Shown here piece by piece: positions 52,335 to 60,599 of a stretch of 64,000 bases of DNA (position 1 is its first letter; each line of letters begins with the position of its first letter). Origin of the DNA: Singulisphaera sp. GP187 (lineage in GTDB: Bacteria; Planctomycetota; Phycisphaerae; Phycisphaerales; SM1A02). The notes under the pieces were generated by a model that saw only the letters and a program-made list of their open reading frames with translations, did no database searches and was not told where the DNA came from. The stretch spans positions 141,498-205,497 of the forward strand of contig CAMBOV010000002.1 of the NCBI GenBank assembly GCA_945869475.1. The letters are read 5' to 3'. A program made the translations under genes and the position numbers.

Positions 52335-53054
52335 TCAGCGACGACGGCGTGAACCGAACAATCCAGCCACGGCAAAGACGGCGAGCGCGGCAGGTGCTGG
52401 GACGACTTGGAATGAGAACGCGCTCGTGAAGCTCACTTCTCCACCAGCCGTCAGGCGCAGCGAAAAGCGAATCGCAGCCTGCTGGCCGATCGAACCACTC
52501 ACAGGAATGTTGCTGAAGTTGAAGTTGCCCACCGAGAGGACTTGCAAGGGCGGGGCGAAGAGGAGCGCGTTATTCAGTTCAGTTCTGACCGCCACACCAT
52601 CAAAGAGTGCGCTCCAGAGCGGGCCCGTGCTCGTCAACTGGCCGAGCGATCCTGAACCATTGACGAATTCTCCCCCGAGCGAGCCACTGATGAGGAACGA
52701 ACCAGTCGCCGTACCGTTCATCGCCGCGGTGAAGACGAAGTCTTGAGTCAGAGTCGTATTGTTGCGCACCACGATGTTTGCGTTCATGAACCCGGCAGCT
52801 GTGACGGAGTTCCAACCCCCAATGTTGTTTACCCACGTGACCGATGCGGTCGAACCAGCAGTCTGCCAACCGCCCGAATTCATCCACGCGGTCGGGGAGA
52901 GGTCGGTCGTGATGTTCGAGAGTGAACCACCAGCCGCCGAGGATGTCACGGTGTAGACGCATCCGCTCGAAGTGAATCCGGCGGTTGCGACACTCGTGAT
53001 GAGGCTCATGGTGCCAGCGAGAATGACAGCACAGTTCTTGATGTTTACCTTCAT
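52335..53054 (-). CDS. Secreted protein with PEP-CTERM-like sorting tail (copy 1)
   Basis: A 239-residue protein with a signal peptide (ending near ATAG) and a Ser/Gly/Asn-rich beta-sandwich body. The C-terminus is VPAPAALAVFAVAGLFGSRRRR: a short motif, a membrane helix and an arginine cluster, as in PEP-CTERM proteins handled by exosortase. I chose the ATG at 53054 with AAAAGGG 6 nt upstream over the in-frame TTG at 53060. It is a paralogue of the next gene upstream; the motif VPAP replaces the usual PEP. Confidence 0.8.
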   Translation of the reverse strand: MKVNIKNCAVILAGTMSLITSVATAGFTSSGCVYTVTSSAAGGSLSNITTDLSPTAWMNSGGWQTAGSTASVTWVNNIGGWNSVTAAGFMNANIVVRNNTTLTQDFVFTAAMNGTATGSFLISGSLGGEFVNGSGSLGQLTSTGPLWSALFDGVAVRTELNNALLFAPPLQVLSVGNFNFSNIPVSGSIGQQAAIRFSLRLTAGGEVSFTSAFSFQVVPAPAALAVFAVAGLFGSRRRR

Positions 53055-53110
53055 GTTCAACCCTTTTCTAAACCGTCCATCCGATCAAACAACGAATTCC
53101 AAACGCACAC

Positions 53111-53842
53111 TCAGCGCCTTCGGCGCCGACCACCGTGAGCAAAGAGACCAGCGATGCAACCAAGCGCAACCACACCAGGTGCGGGCACGTTCGCAACGAA
53201 GATGCTCGAGAACGAAACAGAATCGCCAGCGCTCAATGTGAACGCGTAGCGAATTCCGATGGTGTTGTTCATTGCTGGACCAGCAATCGCTACGGGCTGG
53301 CCGAATGAGCCGCCGCTAAACGATGTCGTGCCAAACTGGGTCGAAACCGATTGACTCGCGTTGACCATCAACGCCTGCGCGAACAGACCGTCGGCGAGTG
53401 CGGTGTAGACGGCACCACCGGCAGTCGAAGTCAAGAGCGCAGCGCCAGAACCGTTGCCGTCGGTGAGCGATCCAGAGACTTGTCCTGAGATGAGGGTCGC
53501 GACCATCGGCGGAGAAATCGAAAGAACAAAGTCGATGATGTAGGACTTCGCGATCCCAGTCTCGTTCTGGATCGAGAGTGATCCAGTGATGAATGGATCT
53601 GGGTCAACGAGGTAGGCCCAACTCATCGTCGTGCCTGTCATCGCCGAACAGGATCCATGAAAGAACCACTCGGTTGGTCCAGTGTTTGTTGTTGAGCCGA
53701 AGTCGCCGGCGCTGCCGCTGACCGCCGTCCCTCCAGACTGCAAAATGAATCCAAAGTTTGGCGCGACGACTCCCGCGGTGGCGTCAACGACGACACACGC
53801 GAGCGACAATGACACGAAGGCGGTAGTAGTCAGATTTTTCAT
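53111..53842 (-). CDS. Secreted protein with PEP-CTERM-like sorting tail (copy 2)
   Basis: A 243-residue protein, paralogous to the neighbour by architecture: signal peptide, Thr/Ser/Gly-rich body with similar phrases (TGSLSIQNETGIAKSYIIDF; GSLTDGNGSGAALLTS) and a tail VPAPGVVALGCIAGLF followed by GGRRRRR. The body shows no catalytic motif, so a surface or matrix role is likely. The ATG at 53842 has AAGGAAAAGGG just upstream. No exosortase gene is in the window. Confidence 0.8.
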   Translation of the reverse strand: MKNLTTTAFVSLSLACVVVDATAGVVAPNFGFILQSGGTAVSGSAGDFGSTTNTGPTEWFFHGSCSAMTGTTMSWAYLVDPDPFITGSLSIQNETGIAKSYIIDFVLSISPPMVATLISGQVSGSLTDGNGSGAALLTSTAGGAVYTALADGLFAQALMVNASQSVSTQFGTTSFSGGSFGQPVAIAGPAMNNTIGIRYAFTLSAGDSVSFSSIFVANVPAPGVVALGCIAGLFAHGGRRRRR

Positions 53843-53948
53843 TCCCTTTTCCTTCTCGAGTCTACGACTCGTTTTCACGTCCCAGTTCGGTGCGCACACA
53901 ACACGAGCACCGACGGCGATAGACCCTCCAAGTCATCGTCGACGCCTG

Positions 53949-53976
53949 ACCATACAACAGACTTTATGGATTGCAA
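53949..53976 (-). promoter_or_regulatory. Possible promoter of PEP-CTERM gene copy 2
   Basis: On the minus strand TTGCAA (53971-53976), a 16-bp spacer and TATGGT (53949-53954), about 105 nt before the ATG at 53842. It would give a long leader of about 100 nt, unlike the leaderless genes. Confidence 0.3.
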
Positions 53977-53984
53977 AAGAAACG

Positions 53985-55034
53985 TCAGAGAATCTCAAGA
54001 GCGGTTCGATTCGCCGCAATTTCGATCCACTCATCCACCGCCTCCACCATTTCTGTGAGCGACTCAGCCGTTCTGATCGCTTCCTTGAGCGGTTTTATCG
54101 GACCCATCGTCTTGCTGTACCAGGCAATTCGTGATCGCATCGTGTGGAGGGCGTGTCGTTCGCTCGAGGCATACTGCGTGAGTAAGTCGAGGTGCCGGCG
54201 GATCATCTGGCACTTAAAGAGGAGTGTTGGAGCGAAGAGTTTGGTCGCGTCAGGGGCGTCGCCCATCTTGATGAGTTCGAGAGCTTGCCGAAAGAGCCAC
54301 GGTGTTCGAAGTGCGCCTCGCCCGATCATGACGCCAGCGCACTTTGTTTTCGCCATGAGCTCGATCACGTGGTGTGGCTCGGTGACATCGCCATTGCCGA
54401 TGACAGGTATAGATGGCACCGCTGCGACGACCTCGGCGATGCGATCCCAATCTGCTTTGCCTGAGAAGAACTGCACGGTCCAGCGACCATGCACGGTGAC
54501 TGCTTGGATGCCGATCGAGACGAGATCGCGCGCGAGTGTTGGAGCGACGAAATGCTCGCTGTCCCAACCGAGACGCATCTTTGCCGTGACAGGAACGCGT
54601 CCACTGCTGTGCTTGTCGACGGCGTCGACGATGCGTTGCGTGAGTCGCTGCGTCGATGCGCAATCACGAAGCAGCAGCGATCCGCCATGTTTTTTCGCGA
54701 CTTTGTCGACGGGGCATCCCATATTGATGTCGATAAGTTTCGCGCCATGATCGATCGCCCAACACGCTGCTTCTGGAAGAGGATCTTCAGAGTTTCCGTA
54801 GAGCTGCATGCCGCAGGGCGTGTCGTATTCGTTCGTTTCAGCAAGCTCGAGTGTTCGAGGGGACTCATTCAAGATCGCACGCGAGTTCAAGAGATCAGTG
54901 CTTGCGAGCCCAACACCTCCCTGTTCGCGGCAGAGAATGCGAAAGGGCAAGTCGCAGTGGCCGGCGATGGGAGCCAACAGCAGTGGCGAGTCGAGTGTGA
55001 GGGGTCCGATCGTGAGCATAGAGAGGGTGCCCAT
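53985..55034 (-). CDS. tRNA-dihydrouridine synthase (DusB-type)
   Basis: A 349-residue flavoenzyme that reduces uridines in tRNA. Signatures: [22 protein letters not shown] near the start, [13 protein letters not shown] with the catalytic cysteine, [24 protein letters not shown] and IGNGDV, then GVMIGRGAL. All match the Dus family. The start may be ATG 55034 or ATG 55019; the upstream frame to 55076 is unlikely. It is divergent from the lipoprotein gene at 55055. Confidence 0.92.
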   Translation of the reverse strand: MGTLSMLTIGPLTLDSPLLLAPIAGHCDLPFRILCREQGGVGLASTDLLNSRAILNESPRTLELAETNEYDTPCGMQLYGNSEDPLPEAACWAIDHGAKLIDINMGCPVDKVAKKHGGSLLLRDCASTQRLTQRIVDAVDKHSSGRVPVTAKMRLGWDSEHFVAPTLARDLVSIGIQAVTVHGRWTVQFFSGKADWDRIAEVVAAVPSIPVIGNGDVTEPHHVIELMAKTKCAGVMIGRGALRTPWLFRQALELIKMGDAPDATKLFAPTLLFKCQMIRRHLDLLTQYASSERHALHTMRSRIAWYSKTMGPIKPLKEAIRTAESLTEMVEAVDEWIEIAANRTALEIL

Positions 55035-55041
55035 TGTGGCG

Positions 55042-55047
55042 TAGAGT
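55042..55047 (+). promoter_or_regulatory. TANNNT box of lipoprotein gene 55055
   Basis: TAGAGT ends 7 nt before the GTG at 55055. It helps choose this start over the in-frame TTG at 55034 and GTG at 55046. Confidence 0.4.
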
Positions 55048-55054
55048 GCGCGGT

Positions 55055-55561
55055 GTGCAGCGACAATTCCAACCAATTTTGTTCGTGCTCGCGAGTGTGG
55101 CGCTCGTGCTCTGCGGATGCACGAACGAGTTTCTCACGAGTTACAAGGGTGAGCGTTTCGCAGCAACACGCTCACCAGAGACCGTGACGAGCAAGCCGGC
55201 GAACTCTGGACTCATCGGATCATCCAACTTTGTGAGCGGAGGCGGCTTTGGATCGCCTGAAGCTCTCGATGCCGCTCGCGCGGTCGGCGCAGACAGTGTG
55301 CAATGGTCACGCGGACTCGACGCGCGCGATCGTGCAGCTGGAGCTGGAGTTGTGCAGGCGAGTCTTTCGCCAACGGGTCCAGTCTCTTCGTGGGCTCCGG
55401 TGCAACCTGGTGGATTTCTCTATCGGTATGTCGCGCGCTACTACAAAGTGGGGGTTGCCGATTCGCCGCAGGCTGACGCATCGGTCGTGCTGCCACGTGG
55501 TGGCGATGCGCAGATTATTGAAGACGCGCAGGCTGCGACGCAAAAAGCATCTGGTCGCTGA
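55055..55561 (+). CDS. Predicted lipoprotein, unknown function
   Basis: A 168-residue protein with a signal peptide and lipobox (LVLCGC). The mature part has a Gly/Ser-rich beginning and a conserved-looking segment ([21 protein letters not shown]). Not recognised. The GTG at 55055 gives the most normal signal peptide ([17 protein letters not shown]) and follows a TAGAGT box. Its 3' end overlaps the convergent Fic-like gene by 47 bp. Confidence 0.6.
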   Translation: MQRQFQPILFVLASVALVLCGCTNEFLTSYKGERFAATRSPETVTSKPANSGLIGSSNFVSGGGFGSPEALDAARAVGADSVQWSRGLDARDRAAGAGVVQASLSPTGPVSSWAPVQPGGFLYRYVARYYKVGVADSPQADASVVLPRGGDAQIIEDAQAATQKASGR

Positions 55562-56513
55562 GCGCATCGCATTGATAGCGACGATCACGGCGGCGTCCAG
55601 TGATTTCGCGCATGACATTTTCTGCGACGAATTTGTCGACAATCGCTTGCGCCGCACGAAAGGTGAGTTGCATGTGACGCGCCGCATCCGCGACGGAGAG
55701 CTCGGGATGAGCCACGAGCGCGTGCGCGAGTGCGATGCAGTGGATGGGCGCGCGCATCTCGCTTGCAATCGCGAGGATGCGTGCACGCTCGACGCCGAAA
55801 CGTTGAAGTGCGTGCAGTTGCGAATCACACTCTGCGCTGACGTGGGTGAGCCACGCGGTGTGCCACTGCGCGAATGAGGTTGCACTGTGTGCGTTGACAA
55901 GAAGTTTGTGATGAGACTTTTGCTCGGTGGGGGTCGTGGGGCGCCCAGCGATGATTGGCAGTGAGAGTCCAGCGGCACTCGCGATCAGCCGCGCCGCATG
56001 TGCGCAGGCGATCTGCTCACTCGCGCCGCCGAAGGGTTGCGTTGTCGCGAAGAGCCAGAGAGTCCACGATGCGCTTCGAAGTGCGAAATCGCCGCGCGCA
56101 GTGGTGGGAAGCGATGCGGGATCGATGGCGTGGTTCCATCCAGTCACGATGGATGGCAACCACGACGGCGGAGGCGGAACACTCGCAATGCTCGCTTGCG
56201 AATCACTCGCAACGCCAAGCCACGCCGTCGTCACACGGAGTGATGGAAGTGGCGACGGAAATTCGTAGCGCGCGCCGAGTCGATGGGCGATCGCGGGGAT
56301 CCACGGGCTTGCGTCGATCCATCCACTGAGTCGGCCAAGTGCATGCAGGGCTCGCAGGGTTTCATGCGAGAGTGCGATGGATGGCACTGCCGCATTCGGG
56401 CGCAGCGACCAGGTGGTGACGGGTAAGCGTCGAACGATTTCGAAGACGCCCAGTTCGCTGACTGGAGTCTGGTCGCTCGCTCGAGGGGTGAGGGATCTGG
56501 TCGTGATAGTCAT
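55515..56513 (-). CDS. Fic-like protein lacking the catalytic motif
   Basis: A 332-residue helical protein. The C-terminal part (LSVADAARHMQLTFRAAQAI then VDKFVAENVMREITGRRRDR) looks like the winged-helix end of Fic proteins. Mid-protein helices (KSHHKLLVNAHSATSFAQWH) occupy the place of the Fic core. The HxFxxGN motif required for AMP transfer is absent. It may be an inactive relative or a transcription regulator with similar helices. The ATG at 56513 is the best start; 37 upstream in-frame codons look non-coding. Confidence 0.5.
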   Translation of the reverse strand: MTITTRSLTPRASDQTPVSELGVFEIVRRLPVTTWSLRPNAAVPSIALSHETLRALHALGRLSGWIDASPWIPAIAHRLGARYEFPSPLPSLRVTTAWLGVASDSQASIASVPPPPSWLPSIVTGWNHAIDPASLPTTARGDFALRSASWTLWLFATTQPFGGASEQIACAHAARLIASAAGLSLPIIAGRPTTPTEQKSHHKLLVNAHSATSFAQWHTAWLTHVSAECDSQLHALQRFGVERARILAIASEMRAPIHCIALAHALVAHPELSVADAARHMQLTFRAAQAIVDKFVAENVMREITGRRRDRRYQCDALSDQMLFASQPARLQ

Positions 56514-56617
56514 TGTGTTCTTCACGACAAAAATACAGCAGTGGGAGGGAAGGAGCAAGAGAGCGAGCGGAGGAACGAACGGATGAGCGCCACGATCTAC
56601 GTTGCTCGCGGCGCGGA

Positions 56618-57238
56618 TCAATCACTTTTCACTGTACCGCCATCGGTTTGTTGTCCCTCGACGCGGCCATGTTCGATTCGATAGAGCCCCAAGAGAAACT
56701 TGCCCGCCGTGAAGGGTTCGATGCGCAACGTGCCGCGCACCGTGCCATATTGGATGAGGTGACGACCGCGCATGGTGATGGGGTTGTCGAGTCGAACTTC
56801 GATGCAGTCGAACGCAGTTGGTGGAGTGCCGATGCAGCAGCCATCCCAACGCTTCTGCATCACAAGCAATTCACTCGTGACATCTTGTTGCACTGGCGGC
56901 GCGAGGTACCCGCTGATCTCGATCGACGTGCCATCGAGTTGCGCGAGATACTTCGCGACACGCACTTCGCCGTTGGGTTCGCTGACGTCATGCGCGCTTT
57001 GCAAAAGTGGCCACGTGATGCGATAGGGATCGCTCGTCGATCCAGTGCCTGAGATGTCGAATCGTCCGTCGAGTTGCGCGGATCGCACGTCGGGCGACGC
57101 GGGTGCTGGCGACGGGGTGACGGGCGATGGGGTGACGGGCGACGGGGGAGTTCCAACATCACCATCATCGCGCGGACGCATGAGCACGACGATCGCAATG
57201 GCGCCAATGATGAGAATTGAAATCCAGAACCACCGCAT
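56618..57238 (-). CDS. DUF3299-like membrane-anchored protein
   Basis: A 206-residue protein with one N-terminal membrane segment (WFWISILIIGAIAIVVLM) and a Pro/Ser linker made of SPVTPSPVTPS repeats. The folded domain has IEISGYLAPPVQQDVTSELL and KRWDGCCIGTPPTAFDCIEV, which resemble DUF3299, a small beta-barrel family of unknown function. The two adjacent cysteines could bind metal. It follows cysC after 11 bp on the same strand, so it may be part of the sulfate unit, but no functional link is known to me. Confidence 0.6.
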   Translation of the reverse strand: MRWFWISILIIGAIAIVVLMRPRDDGDVGTPPSPVTPSPVTPSPAPASPDVRSAQLDGRFDISGTGSTSDPYRITWPLLQSAHDVSEPNGEVRVAKYLAQLDGTSIEISGYLAPPVQQDVTSELLVMQKRWDGCCIGTPPTAFDCIEVRLDNPITMRGRHLIQYGTVRGTLRIEPFTAGKFLLGLYRIEHGRVEGQQTDGGTVKSD

Positions 57239-57249
57239 GAGGTGCGATG

Positions 57250-57849
57250 CTATGAAGTCAGCAACGCGACGATCTTCGAAGCACACTCTGTTGCCAAGAG
57301 TTGGTCGGTGTGCACGTGGGCCTCGGCGTGCAGTGGCGGCTCATAGGGATCACTCACACCCGTGAACGCTGCGATCTCACCGGCGCGGGCCTTCTTGTAG
57401 AGACCCTTTGGATCGCGCGCCTCTGCAACTTCGAGTGGCGCATCGATGAAAACCTCAAAGAACGGAATGCCCAGTTGGGCGTGTCGCGCGCGTACATGAT
57501 CACGGTCGGCGCGAAATGGACTCACCAGACTTGCAATCGCGACCGCGCCACTCTCGGCGAGCAAGAGCGCAGCTTCACCAGCGCGTCGCACCGCTTCGGC
57601 GCGGCCCTGCGCGTCGAAGGTGAGTCCTGCGTTGAGTCCGTGGCGAAGTGTGTCGCCATCGAGAATGAGCACTGGTCGCTTGTCGCGCAAGAGAGTCGCT
57701 TCGATCAAGAGCGCGATGGTGCTCTTGCCCGAGGCTGGCAATCCGGTGAGCCAGACAGTGCAACCCGCGCGACCGAGAGCACGCGTGCGCGTCGAGAGAT
57801 CGAGTCGCGCATGTGGAAAGGCGTCTGGTGTTGGAGATGGAGTCGTCAT
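57250..57849 (-). CDS. cysC: Adenylylsulfate (APS) kinase
   Basis: A 199-residue kinase making PAPS from APS. Intact motifs: Walker A GLPASGKST, LDGDTLRHGLN, FDAQGRAEAVRRAGE, the substrate loop SPFRADRDHVR and the lid DPKGLYKKARAGEI, then FTGVSDPYEPP. The ATG at 57849 overlaps the permease stop (ATGA), so uptake and activation are coupled. A second, degenerate APS-kinase domain is fused to CysN at 60599-62410, so this gene is probably the working kinase. Confidence 0.93.
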   Translation of the reverse strand: MTTPSPTPDAFPHARLDLSTRTRALGRAGCTVWLTGLPASGKSTIALLIEATLLRDKRPVLILDGDTLRHGLNAGLTFDAQGRAEAVRRAGEAALLLAESGAVAIASLVSPFRADRDHVRARHAQLGIPFFEVFIDAPLEVAEARDPKGLYKKARAGEIAAFTGVSDPYEPPLHAEAHVHTDQLLATECASKIVALLTS

Positions 57850-59651
57850 CGCGCAGTCACTCCCAAAGGGGTCCAGAGTTCGTACTGCAACGCGAGCCCA
57901 ACAATCGTCACGATGAACGCGATGATGTTCAGCGGCAATCCAAATCGCATGAAGTCGCTGAAGCGATAGCCACCTGGACCGTAGATCATCAAGTTTGTCT
58001 GGTAGCCGATGGGGGTCGAAAACGCTGCGCTCGCGCCGAAAAGCACCGCCATCATGAAGGGCATCGGATTGCAGTTCGCCTGCGCTGCAGTCGCAAGCGC
58101 AAGAGGAAAGATCACCGCCGCCGCCGCCGAGTTCGTCACGAAATTTGTAAGGATCGCCGTCGCGAGATAGATCGTTGCGACCATTGCGATGGGCGATCCT
58201 GTCGCGAGATTGACGACGAATGCGCCAAGCGTTGTGCCCAACCCGCTCGAGGTCACAGCACTCGAAAGACCGAGTCCTGCCGCGATGACGATCAAGATTG
58301 GAAGCTCGATCGAGGAGCGCGCGTCGCTCACGCGAACGCATCCCGTGAGCACCATTGCGACCGAGGCAGCGAGTGCCGGGGCAAGCATGCTTCCGGTGAC
58401 TGTCGCAGCGACCACCATCAGCACAAGAATTGCGATCGCCCACGGTGCACGCGACGGTCGCAAGTCTTGACCTGCGTACTCGCTCATCAAGAAGAAGTCG
58501 CGACTCGTGCGATTGCGCGGAAGAAAGCCAGCGCCAGTCTCGATCAACACCGTGTCACCAATTTCGAGTTCGATATCTCCGATGCGACCCTGCACACGCT
58601 GTCCATTTCGCGCCACCGCGATGACCGCCGCGTCGTAGCGTGAACGAAATCGAAAGGCGCGAATCGTCTGCCCGAGTCCAGGAAAAGAATTCGAGACAAC
58701 CGCTTCGACCATCGTGCGCCCACGCGAGGACGCTGGAGTTGTTGTTCCAGACTCTGGCAGCAGTCCTGGCATCGCGCGCAGCGCAAGCATGTTGTCGACA
58801 TCACCCGCAAAGATGAGTTGATCGTCGCCGCGCAAGATCTGATCGGGCGCAGGGGCGGCGATTGCTTCACCTGCGCGATCGATCTCAACGAGAAAGAGCC
58901 CGTCGAGTCGTCGCAGTCCTGCGGCCGCGATCGTGCGGCCATCCATTGGACCGCCCGCCGCAACGGTGAGCCGTGCTGTGTATTGACGAGGATCAGCGCG
59001 CGGCGTGATGACTGGCACGCGTTCTGGAATCAATCTGTTTGCGGCGAAGATGAGATAGATCACACCGAGGATGGCGAGTGGCACACCGACCCACGTGACC
59101 TCGAAGAATGAAATCGATCGAAGCCCTGGAGAGGCGACGCCGATCGATGACTCGACGAGTCCGGCAACGACGAGATTTGTGCTTGTTCCGATGAGAGTGA
59201 TCGTGCCGCCGAGTGTGACTGCAAAGCAGAGCGGCATCAACAATTTCGACGGCGAAAGTCGCTCACGCTTCGCAAAGTCGATTGCTGTGGGGGTCACAAC
59301 CGCGACAATTGGAGTGTTGTTAAGAAACGCGCTGATGCCAGCGAGCGAAAAACATGATTGTGCGAGCGTCGTGCGGATGCTCGAACCCCGGCGAAAAACA
59401 AAGGCAGAGATCCATCCAATGGTGCCGGTGTTCTGCAATCCCCCCGCAACAACGAAGAGGGCGGCGACGGAGAGAAGGCCTTCGTTTCCGAAGCCGCGTA
59501 CCGCGGTCGATGCGTCGATGACGCCTGCGACAACCAGCACGATCAACGCGCCAAGCATGCAGAAATCAGGAGCGCGCCCCCGAACCATCAGCGCGACGGC
59601 CACGACGATGACGGTCGCCACAAGCCACGGGTGCCAGAGCAGTGCATCCAT
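57846..59651 (-). CDS. SLC13-family anion permease with TrkA-C domains
   Basis: A 601-residue inner-membrane transporter. Hydrophobic segments of the DASS/SLC13 fold flank two cytosolic TrkA-C-type domains (about 200-275 and 300-385: GGPMDGRTIAAAGLRRLDGL; GDTVLIETGAGFL). The transport motifs are NNTPIVAVVTPTAIDFA in the first half and FVTNSAAAAVIFP in the second. Coupled to cysC by a 4-bp overlap and divergent from cysD, so sulfate is the likely substrate. TACTCT ends 8 nt before the ATG at 59651. Confidence 0.85.
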   Translation of the reverse strand: MDALLWHPWLVATVIVVAVALMVRGRAPDFCMLGALIVLVVAGVIDASTAVRGFGNEGLLSVAALFVVAGGLQNTGTIGWISAFVFRRGSSIRTTLAQSCFSLAGISAFLNNTPIVAVVTPTAIDFAKRERLSPSKLLMPLCFAVTLGGTITLIGTSTNLVVAGLVESSIGVASPGLRSISFFEVTWVGVPLAILGVIYLIFAANRLIPERVPVITPRADPRQYTARLTVAAGGPMDGRTIAAAGLRRLDGLFLVEIDRAGEAIAAPAPDQILRGDDQLIFAGDVDNMLALRAMPGLLPESGTTTPASSRGRTMVEAVVSNSFPGLGQTIRAFRFRSRYDAAVIAVARNGQRVQGRIGDIELEIGDTVLIETGAGFLPRNRTSRDFFLMSEYAGQDLRPSRAPWAIAILVLMVVAATVTGSMLAPALAASVAMVLTGCVRVSDARSSIELPILIVIAAGLGLSSAVTSSGLGTTLGAFVVNLATGSPIAMVATIYLATAILTNFVTNSAAAAVIFPLALATAAQANCNPMPFMMAVLFGASAAFSTPIGYQTNLMIYGPGGYRFSDFMRFGLPLNIIAFIVTIVGLALQYELWTPLGVTAR

Positions 59652-59659
59652 CTCACGAG

Positions 59660-59665
59660 AGAGTA
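59660..59665 (-). promoter_or_regulatory. TANNNT box of SLC13 permease gene
   Basis: TACTCT on the minus strand ends 8 nt before the permease ATG. Only 48 bp separate this gene from cysD, so both sulfate units share a control region. Confidence 0.4.
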
Positions 59666-59699
59666 ACGCAACCGCTACGCTTGGGGCGCGAGTGCATCG

Positions 59700-60599
59700 A
59701 TGCAACTGACACACTTAGACGAACTCGAAGCAGAGGCGATCCACATTCTCAGAGAGAGTGCGGCTGGGTTTGAGCGTCCGGTGTTGATGTACTCCATCGG
59801 CAAGGATTCGACAGTCTTGTTGCACTTGGCGATAAAGGCATTTTGGCCTGCGAAGCCGCCGTTTCCTTTCTTGCATATCGACACGACCTGGAAGTTTCGC
59901 GAGATGATTTCGTTTCGTGATGAGACGATGAAGCGACTCGGGCTCGATCTGCGCGTGCACATCAATCAAGAGGGAGTGCGGCAAGGGGTTTCGCCGATCA
60001 CGCATGGCAGCAAGGTGCACACCGATGTGATGAAAACACAAGGATTGCGTCAGGCGCTCGAGGCGGGCAAGTTCGACGCGGCGATTGGCGGCGCGCGTCG
60101 GGACGAAGAGAAGAGCCGAGCGAAGGAGCGCATCTTTAGTTTTCGCGATCGCAATCATCGGTGGGATCCAAAGAACCAGCGCCCCGAGTTGTGGAATCTC
60201 TTCAACACGCGCGTGAATGAGGGGGAGAGCATTCGCGTCTTTCCACTCTCGAACTGGACGGAACTCGACATCTGGCTCTATATCCACCGACAGAAATTGT
60301 CGGTCGTGCCGCTTTATTTCGCGAAGGAGCGTCCGATTGTTGAACGCGATGGCATGTTGATCATGCGCGACGACGAGCGCTTTCCGCTGCGCGCAGGCGA
60401 ACGCATCGAACAACGCCGCGTTCGCTTTCGCACGCTGGGTTGCTATCCACTCAGTGGAGCGATTGAGAGTGATGCCGACACACTCGAGAAGGTGATCGAA
60501 GAGATGCTTGTCGCGCGCACGAGCGAACGACAAGGGCGCTTGATCGACCACGATCAGTCTGGAAGCATGGAAGAGAAGAAGCGCGAGGGTTATTTCTGA
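59700..60599 (+). CDS. cysD: Sulfate adenylyltransferase subunit 2
   Basis: A 299-residue PAPS-reductase-like ATP pyrophosphatase that forms ATP sulfurylase with CysN. The PP loop is [14 protein letters not shown] (SIGKDS where SGGKDS is usual), followed by [46 protein letters not shown] and [14 protein letters not shown]. Length and C-terminus (EEKKREGYF) are typical. cysN begins at the stop codon, so the two are coupled. Confidence 0.95.
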   Translation: MQLTHLDELEAEAIHILRESAAGFERPVLMYSIGKDSTVLLHLAIKAFWPAKPPFPFLHIDTTWKFREMISFRDETMKRLGLDLRVHINQEGVRQGVSPITHGSKVHTDVMKTQGLRQALEAGKFDAAIGGARRDEEKSRAKERIFSFRDRNHRWDPKNQRPELWNLFNTRVNEGESIRVFPLSNWTELDIWLYIHRQKLSVVPLYFAKERPIVERDGMLIMRDDERFPLRAGERIEQRRVRFRTLGCYPLSGAIESDADTLEKVIEEMLVARTSERQGRLIDHDQSGSMEEKKREGYF

